DNA from: Pseudeuparius sepicola
Lineage: Eukaryota; Arthropoda; Insecta; Coleoptera; Anthribidae
DNA length: 64,000 nt
Assembly (NCBI GenBank): GCA_963920635.1
Contig: OY987300.1
Coordinates: 56,193,415-56,257,414, forward strand
Direction of reading: 5' to 3'
The notes below the pieces were generated by a model. The model was not told the DNA's origin, did no database searches, and worked only from the letters and a program-made list of their open reading frames with translations. This document shows positions 23,315 through 36,361 of the stretch, piece by piece; the first letter of the stretch is position 1; each line of letters starts with the position of its first letter. Position numbers and translations under genes: made by a program.

Positions 23315-24277
23315 TGTAGGACGACCGTATTTCATGTGGATCTTGGATATCTTAAGAGATACGAGGTAGGTTAAATTAAGGCAAAGTTGCGGAATTAGAT
23401 ACCAAGTGCTGAGAAACTGAATATTATCGTTTTCGCCTTTATTTTTTTTAAACGACAACCGCAAGGGCACTTTTTAACAAGAAATCTACCTATGGCCTCA
23501 CATTTTTTTGTCACCTACCTGGACAAACATATTGACAATCAACTTTTATTTGTCCTATGGGCGCCATATTGTATTTTTTCATTTTTAAAATGAAGAATTT
23601 TGTTTGCTTGATGTCAAGCATATATATTCTTTGCTTTGTTTTTCTTGCCGTAATGTCAAATTAATCGTTTTCGCATAGTGCCTTAGAGTCATAGGCCCCA
23701 TAATATTTGCTGCATTGTGCCTTGAGGAAGAAAGAGGACATATTGAACATTTATTGTAAAATAGGATATTAACTGAAGTTTTACTGAACCGTTAAAGAGT
23801 ATTCCAATGTATTACAATGGGTAACTAGGCTTATGTTTCCAAGGCAAGCTATACAAAAACGATTAATATGACATTACGACAATAACAACAAAGTTAAGCA
23901 TAATGTGTGGCATGGTAACCAGAAAAAAATTCTTCTCTTCAAAAGTACAAAAATCCAATATGGCGCCGGTAACAAAAAAAATTGATCGTCATATCTTTGT
24001 CCAGGTAGGCAAAAACAAAATGCGAGGCCATATTTAGATTCCTTGTAAAAGAATGCCTTAATAATCTTTAACTTAGAAATGTCCAGCCCTTGGTTTTCGT
24101 TAAAAAAACTTTTCAGTTTTTTCGCATTATTTTCAGAACGCGAAGGGCCAGCCAAATTTTTTTATCATGTTACTCGGCATCAAATTTCGCAACTTTGTCC
24201 CAATTTAACCGTCCTCTTGGAATATCTCTCAACATAACCAGGATCCCCATGCATAGACTCGACATACTCTCACCCTG
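23315..24277. mobile_element. Diverged foldback element abutting the previous one
   Basis: The right edge is gacatactctcaccctg|TA (ending 24277). Its complement is only partly visible at the left, where atgtggatcttggatatctt at about 23333 matches the complement of 24190-24250. Inner matches include gcgccatattg near 23569 against caatatggcgccgg near 23958, and acattacgacaa-type words near 23650 and 23871. Older and more diverged than its neighbours. No coding relic was recognised. Confidence 0.6.
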
Positions 24278-24940
24278 TATGTTTGTAGCTTCTGTATGAT
24301 GAATTTGAATATTAATATTCAGTTGCCTATAAACATTATACTAATGCACATAATTTCAAAGTATTTACTCATAGTAAGTATACCTACAATACAAGGTTGT
24401 TCCATCAACCTTGCCTACAATATTAGATAAAAATGGAAATTAAATCGCTGGAAAAAAAATTAGGTAATTAATTTTGTAAGTGTGAATTATAGAATTATTG
24501 AGTTATTTTTATTTTGTTGCCCTGTAGTAAAATCTTCCTAAAGTATATTAATTTGTGTCCAGTCGGTTCTAATTATCCTCAATAAAATGTCGTCGGTTGA
24601 CTTTAGACTTAGACCATACTAATATAAAAATATGTAAGTGGACGGTATAGTTATTAATTTAAATTTTAATTATATATACATATTTTTTATGTAAATCAAA
24701 GTTATAAAATGGGTACAAAACATAAATTTAATCACATAGAGAATTTAGAAGAATATTAAGATTTTGGAGACTTTTGTTGACGACTATAATGTTGTTTAAA
24801 CTTATTTCTTACGGGTGGATTAAGAAGTCGTAGGCCAGTTGTAACTAAAATCGATATATCCTAAGTTTATAGAAACATGTACCAATCATAATTAACCGTT
24901 TTAAATAAAATTCTTACCGATATAAATGCAAAACAGAAAC
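24278..24940. other. AT-rich stretch, nothing recognised
   Basis: No gene or long repeat was recognised; only a small hairpin, aaggttgttccatcaacctt, near 24393. Confidence 0.4.
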
Positions 24941-24944
24941 ATCG

Positions 24945-25180
24945 ACTTTGGCGCGGCTATATAATACGCCTAAGGCAAGTGCACGCCACTGCTGCCTACG
25001 ACGCGCTGCACACAGCCGCTATCATCCGCAGTTTTACGGCATCTCTTGTGGAAAGAGTGGGTTTATGCCAGTTTATACTGTAGTAATATGGACTATGGAC
25101 CAAGGACAGGGATGGGCGCGCTTTCCAATTGCGACAGTGACGTCAAGCTTAATGAGAGCGTTCTGCGAATTCAAATAAAT
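24945..25180. other. GC-rich island with a TATA-like word
   Basis: A GC-rich block begins with gcgcggctatataatacgcc (about 24952-24971), a TATA-box-like word in a GC-rich frame, followed by cactgctgcctacgacgcgc. It could be a core promoter on the plus strand, but no exon or ORF of known type follows. Overlapping ORFs of 76 and 72 aa match nothing recognised. Confidence 0.35.
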
Positions 25181-25494
25181 TTCCCTGCTATTATTTTACT
25201 CATTTCTTTATTTCGCAGATTTAGTATGGAGCCTAAGTATTTACGGCCATTTTATGGCGTGTAAACTGAAATTTATTTTTGTGGACATTGCCATTTATGC
25301 CATTTTAAATATGTGGATTGTTAATAAAATGTCTTGTGGCTGTTGTGTTGAGAAATGAAAAAAAAAGTTGAATCAGGAGAAATCATTTTTTACAAATGAC
25401 TTAAGTAATAAACAAGATCCAAGTTAAATTTTAGAAACACTAATGACTCCGTTTTACGTATAAGAGCTCTCGTTGAAAATACCAAACCAAAGCC

Positions 25495-25870
25495 ACTATG
25501 CGGCCAAATCAGCCGTCAGTTCAGCGACCGTCGGCGACGCGTGTCGTGCCAGACCTCAGCCAATGACGACCAAAGGCGATTACCCCAGATAACGACCGAA
25601 TATTATCAAATTATCGCCGGCACTCCGTACGGCCGCCCTTTACAAGGTATTAGCTTTGTAAGCACACTACTAATACAGGTAGTTTATGGTGCCGTTAACG
25701 CCTCCAGGGCTCGCGTGACGTAGCCGCATTAATTTGCATACTGTGCGCTCGGCGGACGTGCCGCATTTTGTGAACTCAGCTTCAGATCGGGCGGCTGGAT
25801 GTGTTTAGGTTGCGGGGCGCTATCTAAACAAAGGTCATCGTTAACGGTTGACCCGACTGTGCTGGCCATT
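25495..25870. other. GC-rich island, function unknown
   Basis: CpG-rich text (ccgtcagttcagcgaccgtc near 25513; cgctcggcggacgtgccgca near 25746) has homeodomain-like ATTA words embedded (gccgcattaatttgcatac near 25724). No ORF is convincing. Regulatory or untranslated-exon roles are possible. Confidence 0.35.
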
Positions 25871-26670
25871 TTCTCGATATGTTTATGTTTACCTTATTAT
25901 GGTGGTGTAAAGGATGCGACTTGACACGCGCACTGTTGAAGATGTAGCTAAAATTTATTCCGAAAATACGAAAGCTGTCGTCTATGTATCTAATAATCTA
26001 TCTTAAAAAATTACAATTTCCTCATATTAAACACCTTACTAAAGTTATGTGAAGGATATTTTACTTAAAGAGATTTTGTGAATGACTTGCCTTTATCACT
26101 ACCCTGATGTAAGTAGGTATAGAAGAAACTGTACATCCTCATTATTTACTTATATTTGTCGTTAATGATGAAGAAGCCATAGCAAAAACATTTGTTCGCC
26201 TATATAATCCCCCCCGTACATTTTTTTTATTAAATTGTTTTCTTCTGGAGTATAACCGGCTACCGAATCCATAACGCGGTAATTGGCCATTTAGTCTGTT
26301 ACGATGTTGCAGTTGCCTCTTATATGACCACTTTATTGGGGTGGTAAATCATAATAGCCATAATAAAATTATTCTTGGATTATTCCCTTGCCCTTTTTGG
26401 GCACTGGCGCGTGTATACATATAGTTGTTTACCTAGAGATAACAGCGAAGCGGCCTATATAATATATTATGTATAATAGCACGTCATCCCTCTTAGGGCA
26501 AAAAAAACTATCGATTTCTTGAGTAAGAATTTTTCTTGTTTTGTTTTTACAAATAAAAGTAAAATATGTGAAAATATGTTAATTCGTAGACTTAATCTGC
26601 GAGATTTACTCCATCTCCAATTCTTTTTGTCGTAGATATTGACCTTGGGTTGTTCTTCAGTTTGCGCTTT

Positions 26671-26700
26671 CCAAACCAAATATCATTATATTTGGTTTGG
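26671..26700. repeat. Perfect 13-bp hairpin
   Basis: ccaaaccaaatat, a 4-base loop (catt), then atatttggtttgg. The arms are perfectly complementary. Function unknown. Confidence 0.8.
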
Positions 26701-28263
26701 GAAGCGGATATATTTAATGGATATATTTTATATGTATATAAATCGTACTTAAGAATATTTCGTACTGTACGTTCCCATTTTATCCACCATTTACACTAGA
26801 CCTTTCAGTTTTTTATGAACTCATCTACACTTAGATTCTAAGTAATATTATCAACAATCCGAAACTGTTCTTTGCTACAAATTAAGGGGAGAGAGAAACT
26901 AAAAATCCCGGAAGTACGAAAAGTATTTACTTATCTTAATAGTATCTTAATAATAGTCAATTATGATAAATCTCTAAAAATTAACTCCAAAAGTACGGTA
27001 ATTTTTTAGAATCTACTGACTCTAGTGTATCTCAAAATCGACTCTTCGTAAACCGATATACACTAACATATTCAATCGTGAATATTTTTAAAAATGTGAT
27101 GTGACTATTATTGAATAAAATATAGCTTATAAATAAATTAAATTAAAATGGACGTTTTTTCTTATATTATTTTCTTATTCTAAATTATAGTTTATCGGTG
27201 TAGTGTGCAAAATGACAAATTTAATGAAAAAATATAGGGGGAATAAAAAAGGAACTAGAGGTCAGTATCTTATATAATAATCTATATTATAAATAAAATG
27301 CAGTGATTAATGCATCGTATATTGCATACCGAATGCAATTCTGACATCCCTATAAAGAACTAGGCAATTAAAATGCAAATATAATGAGAACCAAGAAACT
27401 GGATATGCATTATACATCAATGCTACAAGTTCTAATTTATAATATGGTTATGAGCAGATAATTTCCTTTATGCTACATTTATTATGGTATATTTACTGAA
27501 TCACACATTTAATATTTCTGCTGCTCGTTCATTATACTGACGTCTAGTCTACTGTGCATTTATTGGCTCTATATATTTTTTTCATCTATATTATTATAGA
27601 CGCAACAGTAGTGGTAAAAGTTTTATGAAATTCTTCACATGTTTAATCTTTTTAGACATTCTTTGTGTGGATGGAACTCTTGTATCTTCCCCATTGTATC
27701 ATAAATATCAAACCCAAACAAAGGAAACGACACTACAATGTCCGGTTTTCTGATTCAATTTCTTTTATAGTTAATACATATTACCTACCCACATATATAC
27801 GATTATAAAGATATCTTTGAATGGATATGACAAAATGTATGAGTATATAAGTGCCTATAATAATATTTGCATTCGGACGGAGTACACATAGCATAATATA
27901 TAGATATACCCAAGGAAGATTCGGTCGTGATGGAGGATGCATCGTTTTCTCAGCCAGTGATCGTATGCAAACGACCGAATAAAAAGAATTAAAAGGGAAT
28001 GATTCTTTTCTTAATGGCAACCGGTTGAGATTCAATTTATCTTTTCTTTGCTGTTAGTGTGACGGTGTTTAGATAAATCAGCCACTTCTGGACTGCGAAA
28101 AATATTTGATATTGGTTGCCACACTTCTTTACAGATCATGTAAAAAATTATGTATAAAATTTGTTCTTCTGCGTGTGTAGTAGCAGTGACTCATGGGGAG
28201 TAATAAATAATATATTTTTCAAGTGGTGTTGTTTCTTGTTTTCACTATCACACTAGCAATCAA

Positions 28264-28290
28264 TGTTCGTTATGTTAATTATAACGAACA
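28264..28290. repeat. Perfect 10-bp hairpin
   Basis: tgttcgttat, a 7-base loop, then ataacgaaca. Function unknown. Confidence 0.75.
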
Positions 28291-30289
28291 AAATCTATAT
28301 TTAGTGGGTTTAATTATTCGCCGATTAGTTGGCAATTGGGTACTAAATAAATTAATAAAAAAAACTAAGTGGTCGACTTTTGTTTTTAGTTAGGCGGGAA
28401 CCATATTGATACCATGGTTGAAATTTTAGCCAGACGGCGAAACCTGCTCTTAAACAACAAAGGCGAAAATCGCACCACAACCCTTTTATTTTTATACAAC
28501 GCGGCAGCTTGTGGGACCTTGTTGGAAACGTCTTTGAAAGACGAATTTGCACTATTTTCTTTTGTAATTATCCAAAGAATAATGTGATTAAAAAATAGTC
28601 AAAAGTTTTTGCTGTTTTTCGGAAGAAAGAATATTAAAGTGCATTGAATTCCGTGCACTTTTTGAATTAATTAATAATTAATAATTTTTGATCAGTGGAA
28701 GTAATTATTGTTGAAAGCAGGAAGAAAAAAAGAACTGTAACTACGAGTATATTCGAAATGGGCAACTCTTGACAATACCCCAGTCGATGATGAAACTTTT
28801 TTCTAATGTTCTACGTATATTATATCTACTGGCATGTTGAGGTACCTTATCTGACTGGTTTCTTGTCCGTTAACAAATGAATTTAAATAAAAAACTATTT
28901 TAATTCAAAAGGTCCTCAGAACTTTAATGTTCTTCATTCCGAACGAGTGTAAACCTGAATAAAATACATTGTTAACCTAAAATTTCTTCTCTAATTATTA
29001 CAGATGTAAATAGTGCGCTGAATTCGTCATTTAAATAGCTTTCCAAGGAAGTATTATATACCACACAAGCCAAGAAAAAGTTGGAAGTGGGGTTCTTGTC
29101 CGCAGCCAAATATTATGTGCGTCTAAAAATAAAAATCGACGTGTGGCGTTTTTTAGTAAACAATATCATGCTCTTTCTTGACGAATATTTATTTCAGTCC
29201 AACATGCCACCCTAAAATTGGTTTGTAAAGAGAAACTTTTGTTAGAGCCAATTCATCATGTCGAAACCGATCGTTTCTATATCAAGCCGATATCAAAATT
29301 ATTTTTAAACTAATCAATTCAAATTGAGTTCAGTTGTTAAAAAATGGTATTGTTAAATAATTCTATAATAAAACGAGTTTTAATAAGGTAAGCCTCAAAT
29401 TTTGAGATGTATGTGTATTTAATAAATTAATGTAAATAATCAAATGGAAACTTAGTACCTAACTTTTTTTGTATACACACATGTTGTACAATCAAATATA
29501 TGTACAATCAAAATAGGATTATAAGTACTTTTAAAATAGCTTTGAATTATACAAAGAATTTGGTAGGTTAATCAACTTAACTTACATGGATGTGAAATGA
29601 AACACACTTTTTCTTATTACAAGCTTTTTCATTTTTGCTTCCTCAGAGTACCTCTAATTATACGTTATACCTACTTGAAAATGAATTTATTTTAAATAGT
29701 TTTTTCTTGATAAATTATAAATTTAAGCTTTTCAAGTAACATTATGTAACGAAACTTTTGAGACAAATAATGTTGCCACCAACCAATCACTTATGCGACA
29801 CTTTTAAGAACAAAGTTGCTATGGATTGAAGATCATGGGCCGCTATTTCGTCTGCTACAACCTTATTAAGAATATTTTATGTTAACAGTTGTTCTTTTAC
29901 ATAGGATAATTAAAATTAACAATTTAAAAAAATGATACCTAGCATTTTAATTTTTGTCTCAAAACTTTTGTTGCATATTACATTACAGGAAATCTGGAAA
30001 AACGCCGCGCAAACATGCAACATATCGTATAAAATAGGTTTACATTAAACTGTAAAACTACTATCTTAACTGCATTAAAACTAATATCAAATTCAACCAT
30101 TTTGTTGCGTTGCAACCAACTTGTTCCCTATAATATGTTAACTAGGCACTAGGCCATTCAAAATATAGGATACACTTGCAGAACTTTGCTTCAGAGAAAG
30201 AGTAAGTCCAGAATTCATGCCGTGACTAGTTCTGAGCTACCTCCCCACACATTCTCATCCAGCTCACATTCAAATGACCGAAAAAATAT

Positions 30290-30580
30290 ATAAAGCATGG
30301 ATCCCGCTGCAATGGCCCCTCGACGTGTAATTTCCCCCTTTGTCGCCGTGGCCGCCACGTAGATCCCACCCGGCGGGGTCCCTGATTCTCTTTTTAAGGC
30401 GTATCTCGTTAATCATATGCCCCAAAAGAAACGAGTGGTCCTCATATTGTTTAGGTGAATGATGGGCCGAGGCGGTACTGCCCACGGACAACGGATCGTC
30501 TGTACATAGGCCTGAGATGGCTGGCTGGTGGGGCTGAGTCTAAGGTGGTCGTAGATCCGCGGTGACGGGGTGGTTTATTA
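30290..30580. other. GC-rich island, function unknown
   Basis: A GC-rich block (for example ccgtggccgccacgtagatc near 30345) includes a homeodomain-like core (tcgttaatcatatgcccc near 30406). The 73-aa minus-strand ORF is not recognisable. From 30581 to 31215 the sequence is AT-rich with nothing recognised. Confidence 0.35.
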
Positions 30581-31220
30581 GACCAAGGAATCTAAAAAAG
30601 AGGTTTTATTGGGGCTCAGCATAATATGAGTGCATACAAGATATTCTAGAAGTATCGGCCCTACGTTACAGATAAGACAAAGTATATAGAAAGCTCAACT
30701 TGTAAAATATGTATATAGGTTATATAGGTACCTATTTAGCCTAATTCGAAAACAGGATTTGAAGAATCCAAGGGCCCGGTAGGTAAGGGTTCTTCTATTT
30801 TGGTTTCTTAGTAACTTTTGACTGGTTCGACCGATTTTTATCAAATTGAGCATAGCTTATGAGAGAACGAGTCTGATTTGATGTAGTCCTGCCGGGCACA
30901 TGACGTTGTTGGAAACCATCTGTCTTTTTGGCCTGGATTTTTCAGCACAAATAGATTTCGAAATTTTCCTATTTGGCATTTTCGCATCTGATCTAAATTT
31001 ATGATATTAAGAAAATACAACTTTCCAAAACTTTTAATTTTTTATTTCCATTATATAGATACAAATCCAAAAACGATATATAAGAATAACTCCATATGTT
31101 GTAACCATTCTAAATTATTCTGTTTCTTCAAAATAATGACCCCAGTAAAGTACACGGACATTATCACTCCCTACTTTCAAATTCACCGCATTTACAATTA
31201 AATACATAATTATTCAGTGT

Positions 31221-31271
31221 GCCCATGTTAAGGACTTACCGTACCACACCGCCCATGTTAAGGACTTACCG
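31221..31271 (+). repeat. Short tandem duplication, 30-bp period
   Basis: gcccatgttaaggacttacc is present at 31221 and 31251, with gtaccacacc between the copies. Confidence 0.85.
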
Positions 31272-31599
31272 CGCTCTTGTAAAATCTGCAAGGATTTCGC
31301 TAAAAAGCAATCTGAGCCGTCTTGTTGTAGGCAAATTTGACGTCGATATTTCAATATGTTCAAAAATTATCGACGGAACATAATATAAATAGATACACAC
31401 ATCAAAACAATCTGAGGGGACGAGGATAAAAATTATGAAATAAAATACAATTTCCTGCCGCTTTTTTATATTATAGCTGCACTCTAAATAGACTTTTATA
31501 TGTGTCAAAATTCGCCAAAGAATTAAGGAATTCTTCATATTTACATAGATTCCAGTAAAAAAATTATGCATGTTTTTACAAGACATAATTGACAACAAT

Positions 31600-31878
31600 A
31601 AATCGACTACCGCTCTCCATCTACGAGGCAGACAATAGGCAGAATTAGGTTGTCAATGTTGTTCAGTGGCGTTCCATTCATTTGAAAGGCACTCGAATAG
31701 CTGTTGGTCAGTTTGAAACACAATATTTTTCACCAAAAGTCTTCGTCCGAGCATGTCTCATAAGTGCCCGATGAGATTAATGTCAGGGGATTGAGAAGGC
31801 CAAGGCAAAACATTATAATTTTATCGTCCTGCAGAAATTTGCCCTCGACTTTTGCCGCATGGGGACGAGCATTGTTGT
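31600..31878 (-). pseudogene. Tc1-like transposase C-terminal fragment
   Basis: Minus-strand translation shows NNARPHAAKVEGKFLQDDKI, which is the DNARPH block of the Tc1 catalytic domain. After a frameshift it continues as VLPWPSQSPDINLIGHL, a stop, then DMLGRRL and SNEWNA. The order is the standard one of Tc1/mariner transposases from the second catalytic Asp region to the helical C-terminus. The last Glu/Asp block is degraded (NLIGHL for NPIEHLW) and there are at least two frameshifts, so it is dead. Terminal repeats for this copy were not found. Confidence 0.82.
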
Positions 31879-32056
31879 GCATTCGATGGAATTTTGGTAA
31901 TGATTAATTCATATTATCTTCAGCCCTTAAACAAGAACGAAAGCTAGGAATTTTACAAATATTTTGTAAAGTCATTGTATTAAACTATTTTGCTCTGATT
32001 TTTCTTCAATTATCAAAAGTTCAGCGGTGACATTTTCAAGTTGTTCAATAAAAATA

Positions 32057-32922
32057 CAGGGTGTTCCTCAACCTATGCGCATAAACTTGGGAAATTGTAG
32101 CAGATGACAATTAATAGCCAATTATCGAAAAAATGTAATAAAATATATTTTTTTTGTTTTGGAGATTATAACAGTTTATTTCAATTTAAAAACACAGAAC
32201 TAGAATTTACTGTAATAAAATAAAAATTATGTTATCTCATCATAATAACTGTTGTTTCCTTGATTTGAGCCCCGCGAATCCATGAGGCCCCACACGATCG
32301 GCCCAAACTGGGATGTAATCGAATTGCCTCAGCGGCAGCTAAGTATTCGCCAAACTGTTTGATGTCATATTCCAAATTACGCTGAAAGCGTTCTGTTCTA
32401 GTACTTATGGTAGGCTGATCCTCGACGACATTTAAAATCTGTTCCTCAAGATTCATAATTCGTCTCTAATGCTTCCCCCATGTTGCTCAGGCTTTGGCCG
32501 CAAATTGAATTGCCAGTTTCTCTGCCTCGCTGAATCACACGCCAAAAAACCTCACGTCCTGGATGTAATCTTTGAGGAAATCTTTGGGCATAAAGATGCC
32601 GCCACTGAATTTTGATGTGCTTCTCCATGTGCTAGTACCATGTCCATAACTTCTTCGTTTGTGAAACTACGTGCCATACTTTTGTTCTAATCGCGTGAAA
32701 ATAAACACGAATAGCGTCTTACACATAAGACGTCATTGAAGACAGCTAACAACAAAGTACTGCTAAATACCGTACGTGCAATCATGACTTGATATCTTAA
32801 TTTTTTATTATCTGTAAAAGTTTTTTCATCATATCTCCAAAACAAAAAATATTTTATTACCTTTTTGCCATTCTTCTGCTACAATTTCCCAAGTTTATGC
32901 GTATAGGGTGAAGAATACCCTG
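32057..32922. mobile_element. Mariner-like element with N-terminal coding relic
   Basis: TA|CAGGGTGTTCCTCAACCT starts at 32057 and the mirror ends gaagaataccctg|TA at 32922. The inverted ends agree over about 45 bp strongly (including cataaacttgggaaattgta) and more weakly to about 110 bp (aatattttattac-type text). The interior encodes, on the minus strand, the N-terminal helix-turn-helix region of a transposase (32232-32677). There is no catalytic domain, so it is an internally deleted, non-autonomous copy. Confidence 0.88.
32232..32677 (-). pseudogene. Mariner-type transposase N-terminal region (DUF4817-like)
   Basis: The minus strand starts MARSFTNEEVMDMVLAHGEA at 32677. After a frameshift it reads LYAQRFPQRLHPGREVFWRV followed by IQRGRETGN, the pattern of the DUF4817 helix-turn-helix domain common in insect mariner-like transposases (A..LY..RFP.R.HP...F......RETG). 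A second frame (32232-32456) adds LNVVEDQPTISTR, matching the region that normally follows. Frameshifts separate the pieces and the DDE domain is missing. Confidence 0.72.
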
Positions 32923-32924
32923 TA

Positions 32925-33765
32925 TAGAATGTAAATGAGGCGACATTTGTACCTACGTGATACCTATAATAGGTATTATGGTACCACTTATTTGCGTCTT
33001 TATATTTTATAAATATATTAATACACTTATAATTGAAATTCGTAGAATATCTACTGATTTTTTCCAGGCGATCGTAATATTCGGTAACGACGCTCCGTCA
33101 ACAGTATAATATCATATTATATGCTATGATTTGTCTAAGTGCTTATTCGAAGTCATATTATTTCCTAAAGTGACAAGTGAGTACAAATGATGTGTTATAA
33201 CTCTAAAAAGTGCAATAATGTTGAACAACGGGACACATAACACCTACTGGCAACTGAGTCAATCTATGCACCTATATGCACCTAGACAAATAGTTGTTTT
33301 AATTAGGTATCGTATGTGGAGAATAATTACAATTACGATTTATTATTATGGGTTTAACTTTATTTTGCCTGGGCCGATATCAGCAGTATTGTTTTCGACG
33401 TTTTAGATTTTGAACTGATTTGTGGTGTCATTTTAACTAATTTTGTTTTTAATAGGAAATTCTAAAGAATAAATTTTCGCATAAACCTAAGGGTTTCACA
33501 GTAAATGATACTTGTCAATTGGACACGAAAGTTCAATGTAGTGTCTAGTTGCTTATGACTTCACAAAAATGATTTGGGTCACGGAATTCTAGGAAAATTA
33601 ATTACAATTATTTTACACCCAGTTATAGCTAGCAGTAGTTAAATAAATCATTACTATAAGACTGCCCTCAGGCCGTAAGACTGGGATGTTCCCAAAAGTG
33701 CGTTTGAAGCAACTTAATATCCACATCTGCGAAATTTAATTAACGAAGCTAATTTCTTAATTAAT
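32925..33765. other. AT-rich stretch, nothing recognised
   Basis: No gene, RNA or repeat could be supported in this stretch. Confidence 0.4.
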
Positions 33766-34100
33766 TATATACCGCGGCCTGCCTCCTAACTCGGATTTAT
33801 GTTTTTCAATAACGCGCCGGGCCTCAAGTTTTAAACGAACTCCCGTCCCGCTCGCTTAATAATACGTATAACTCTTCCGGTCCCCCGGCCTCCGGGAACG
33901 CGGCGAGGGAACGGGGGGGATGTAATCCAGAGGCCTCCGCAATTGGCGCGGGATTCCACCCCGAACCTCAATAATGCATGGGATTAATGGCGCGGGAGGG
34001 GCCCACCTGAGCCGATCGGGGTGCGCGATGCCGGAAGCTGGGAGTTGGGGGGAGTGTAGAGTTATGTTCTGGATCAGGCGGCCGGCACTTCGAATGGAAA
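33766..34100. other. GC-rich island, function unknown
   Basis: Pyrimidine-rich, CpG-containing text (ggtcccccggcctccgggaa near 33879) is preceded by homeodomain-like ATTA clusters (ttcttaattaattata near 33753). No exon or ORF could be supported. Confidence 0.35.
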
Positions 34101-35003
34101 ATCAATATGTATACTGAAAACAAGAATACTTTTTGCAGCGCGTTCCTGTAAACAAATTTGGACCCCAAATAATGTCTATAGGGTCAAACAAGATTATGGT
34201 AATAATATTTACGGATTATTGGGCAAAACATGCCCCAAAACACCTGTTAACATTCGAAACCACGGTTGGAGATGAATAGGTCAAATAAACTTTGTATATC
34301 TTTGGATTCAGGATCAAAAAAATCAAAACTATAATGGTGAATCGAAATGTGTAAGTTGTAAAATACAGAAAATCACTTTCATTTCTGCTAAAACTGGAAG
34401 TTGTTTTAAAACTCTTTTAATATTCAGAAACAAGGTTCTCCAATGACTTTTTTATCGGCCCCCGTATACAAAATCCGAGTACACTCTTGCATTTCTTTTA
34501 ATTTTTGAATGGTGATTTTTTATTAACCGGTCTCCGCGTAACAAGTTTAATTTTGCCTAAGTAGATATTATTATAGATTTGAAAAGGCTGCCTATGTTTA
34601 TACAATATAATTCAGTCATGATGTAAAAAAATTAAGGGAAATTTAAAATATTATAGAAACAAAAAAATATATTTTTTTCTTGAAATCGGCAGTGAAGTGT
34701 CTCCAAATCGTCACTACGAGTAAAAGCTTAGAAATCGGCAGTGAAGTAGTCCGTTATTGTACGATTTTTTCAATAAGTAGGCCTTGGCGAGATGTAAACA
34801 TCAAACGTCAGACGCGGAGCCATCGCCCGTCAAAAGTGACCAAATATTGAAAACCCGGCCAATAAATCCCATTTAAATTTTCGTACACATTGCGAAATTG
34901 TTACCTATAGCAGCGCAATCTTTCAGTATAAATATTTTAGTAGGTTTGAATATTATTCTATTTTACATGGAGGCAGCACAATAGGCAGCAGTTTGGATTT
35001 TCT
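34101..35003. other. AT-rich stretch with a small direct repeat
   Basis: gaaatcggcagtgaagt occurs at 34682-34698 and again at about 34731. Otherwise nothing was recognised. Confidence 0.45.
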
Positions 35004-35265
35004 GTCAGAAAGTGCCGTGTCTCGTCATATACGCCGCGCGTAGTCGTTTCATGGACGGGTGATCCCTTATTATTATTTTTTCTTGCCTAATAAAAAATGT
35101 TTTTCCGATTTCAAAAATGTCAGAAGGTGCCGTACATCATTATACTTGTCCTAGGTAGAGCGATCGGTAAAGTAAAGCAACGCCGCGCGTAGTCGGTTCG
35201 TGGACGGGTGATCCCTTATTACTATTTTCTTGCCTAATAAAACTTTTTTTTTCCGATTTCAAGAA
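35004..35265 (+). repeat. Two-copy tandem duplication, 115-149 bp offset
   Basis: gtcagaaagtgccgt (35004) recurs as gtcagaaggtgccgt (35119). cgccgcgcgtagtcg with ggacgggtgatcccttatta occurs at 35032 and 35181. The second copy has an extra segment of about 34 bp. Confidence 0.85.
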
Positions 35266-35766
35266 AAATATAATATGTACAGTCGCGGACAGCCGAAACC
35301 GAACGATCTGAAGAGGTTTCTCGAGGCTTCCGTTACAGGGCGCGCGGAGACGGCAATAGCGCGCGCCGTCGGCATCGGATGGTTTGAATGCGTCTAGTTC
35401 CGAGAATTCTTTGCAAGCGATTAAGCCGATGTCACCTAAAGGGTTAACAAAAATTAAGAAATCAGTATTAATAACTATTTATTAAAACAGTTCACAGTTC
35501 ATACAGGATGGTTTTTCAGGACTACCACCGCGATTTCTCGCTTATTTTGCTCCTTACAAAAAAAAAAACGTGAGAAAAATGTGAAAATTTTTGACAGCTA
35601 GGTGGACATAAAAAAACCTCAGATTACTCTTAGAAAACCAGGTACTGAGGAATTTCTATAGTTTTTACATATTTAATTACAACGGTTTTATTTTATGGCC
35701 TATTTAGGTATAAACTAGTCTATACATTCAAAAAAATTAAGAAAAGGCAATGTTTGTTCCAACATA

Positions 35767-36361
35767 CAGTGTGTACCCGAACGGGGTACCGCACTCTTGT
35801 AAATGACAAATAAAATTCAAGTTCAAATTTGACCTTTTGATGTTCAGCCCTGGTTGGTTTCAAACTAATTTGTGACATAATTTTACTTTCAAAAAATCAA
35901 GTATGCCTTGGAAATTTTGAAAAAACTATTTTTTACATCTTCTTGTACGATTTACGAAAAATTGTTTTTAAGAAAACTTATTCAGAATGAAAAACTGAGT
36001 AGGTTTGCAAAATTTCAAAAATCTTTTTTGACTTTTTTCCACTTTGTGAGCTTTCTGTGTAGCTTTCACGTCAAAATGAAGGAACAAATCGAAGTAGGCC
36101 TAGGTTTTTGAAATTTTGCAAACCTACTCAGTTTTTCATTCTGAACAAGTTTCCTTAATAACATTTTGTCGTAAAACCTACAAAAATAGCACTTTACTGA
36201 TGTAAAAAAATACTTTTAACAAAATTTCCAAGGCATACTTGATTTTTCGAAAGTAAAATTATGTCACAAATTAGTTTCAAATCAAGCAGGCCTGAACCCC
36301 AAAAGGTCAAATATTTTTTTGTCATTTACAAGAATGCGGGACCCCATCTGGGGACACACTG
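35767..36361. mobile_element. Palindromic foldback element (CAGTGTGTACC type)
   Basis: TA|CAGTGTGTACCCGAACGGGG starts at 35767 and the imperfect mirror, ccccatctggggacacactg|TA, ends at 36361. Long matching arms include aaactaatttgtgacataat and its complement near 36255. It is nested inside 35280-38428. Confidence 0.85.

Larger units (their letters stand above)
25871..30285. other. Long AT-rich stretch, no gene recognised
   Basis: About 4.4 kb of AT-rich DNA. ORFs up to 84 aa match nothing known. Two short perfect hairpins are listed separately. Near 29740-29990 the word aacttttgagacaaa recurs in inverted orientation about 200 bp apart, perhaps an old MITE. Confidence 0.4.
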
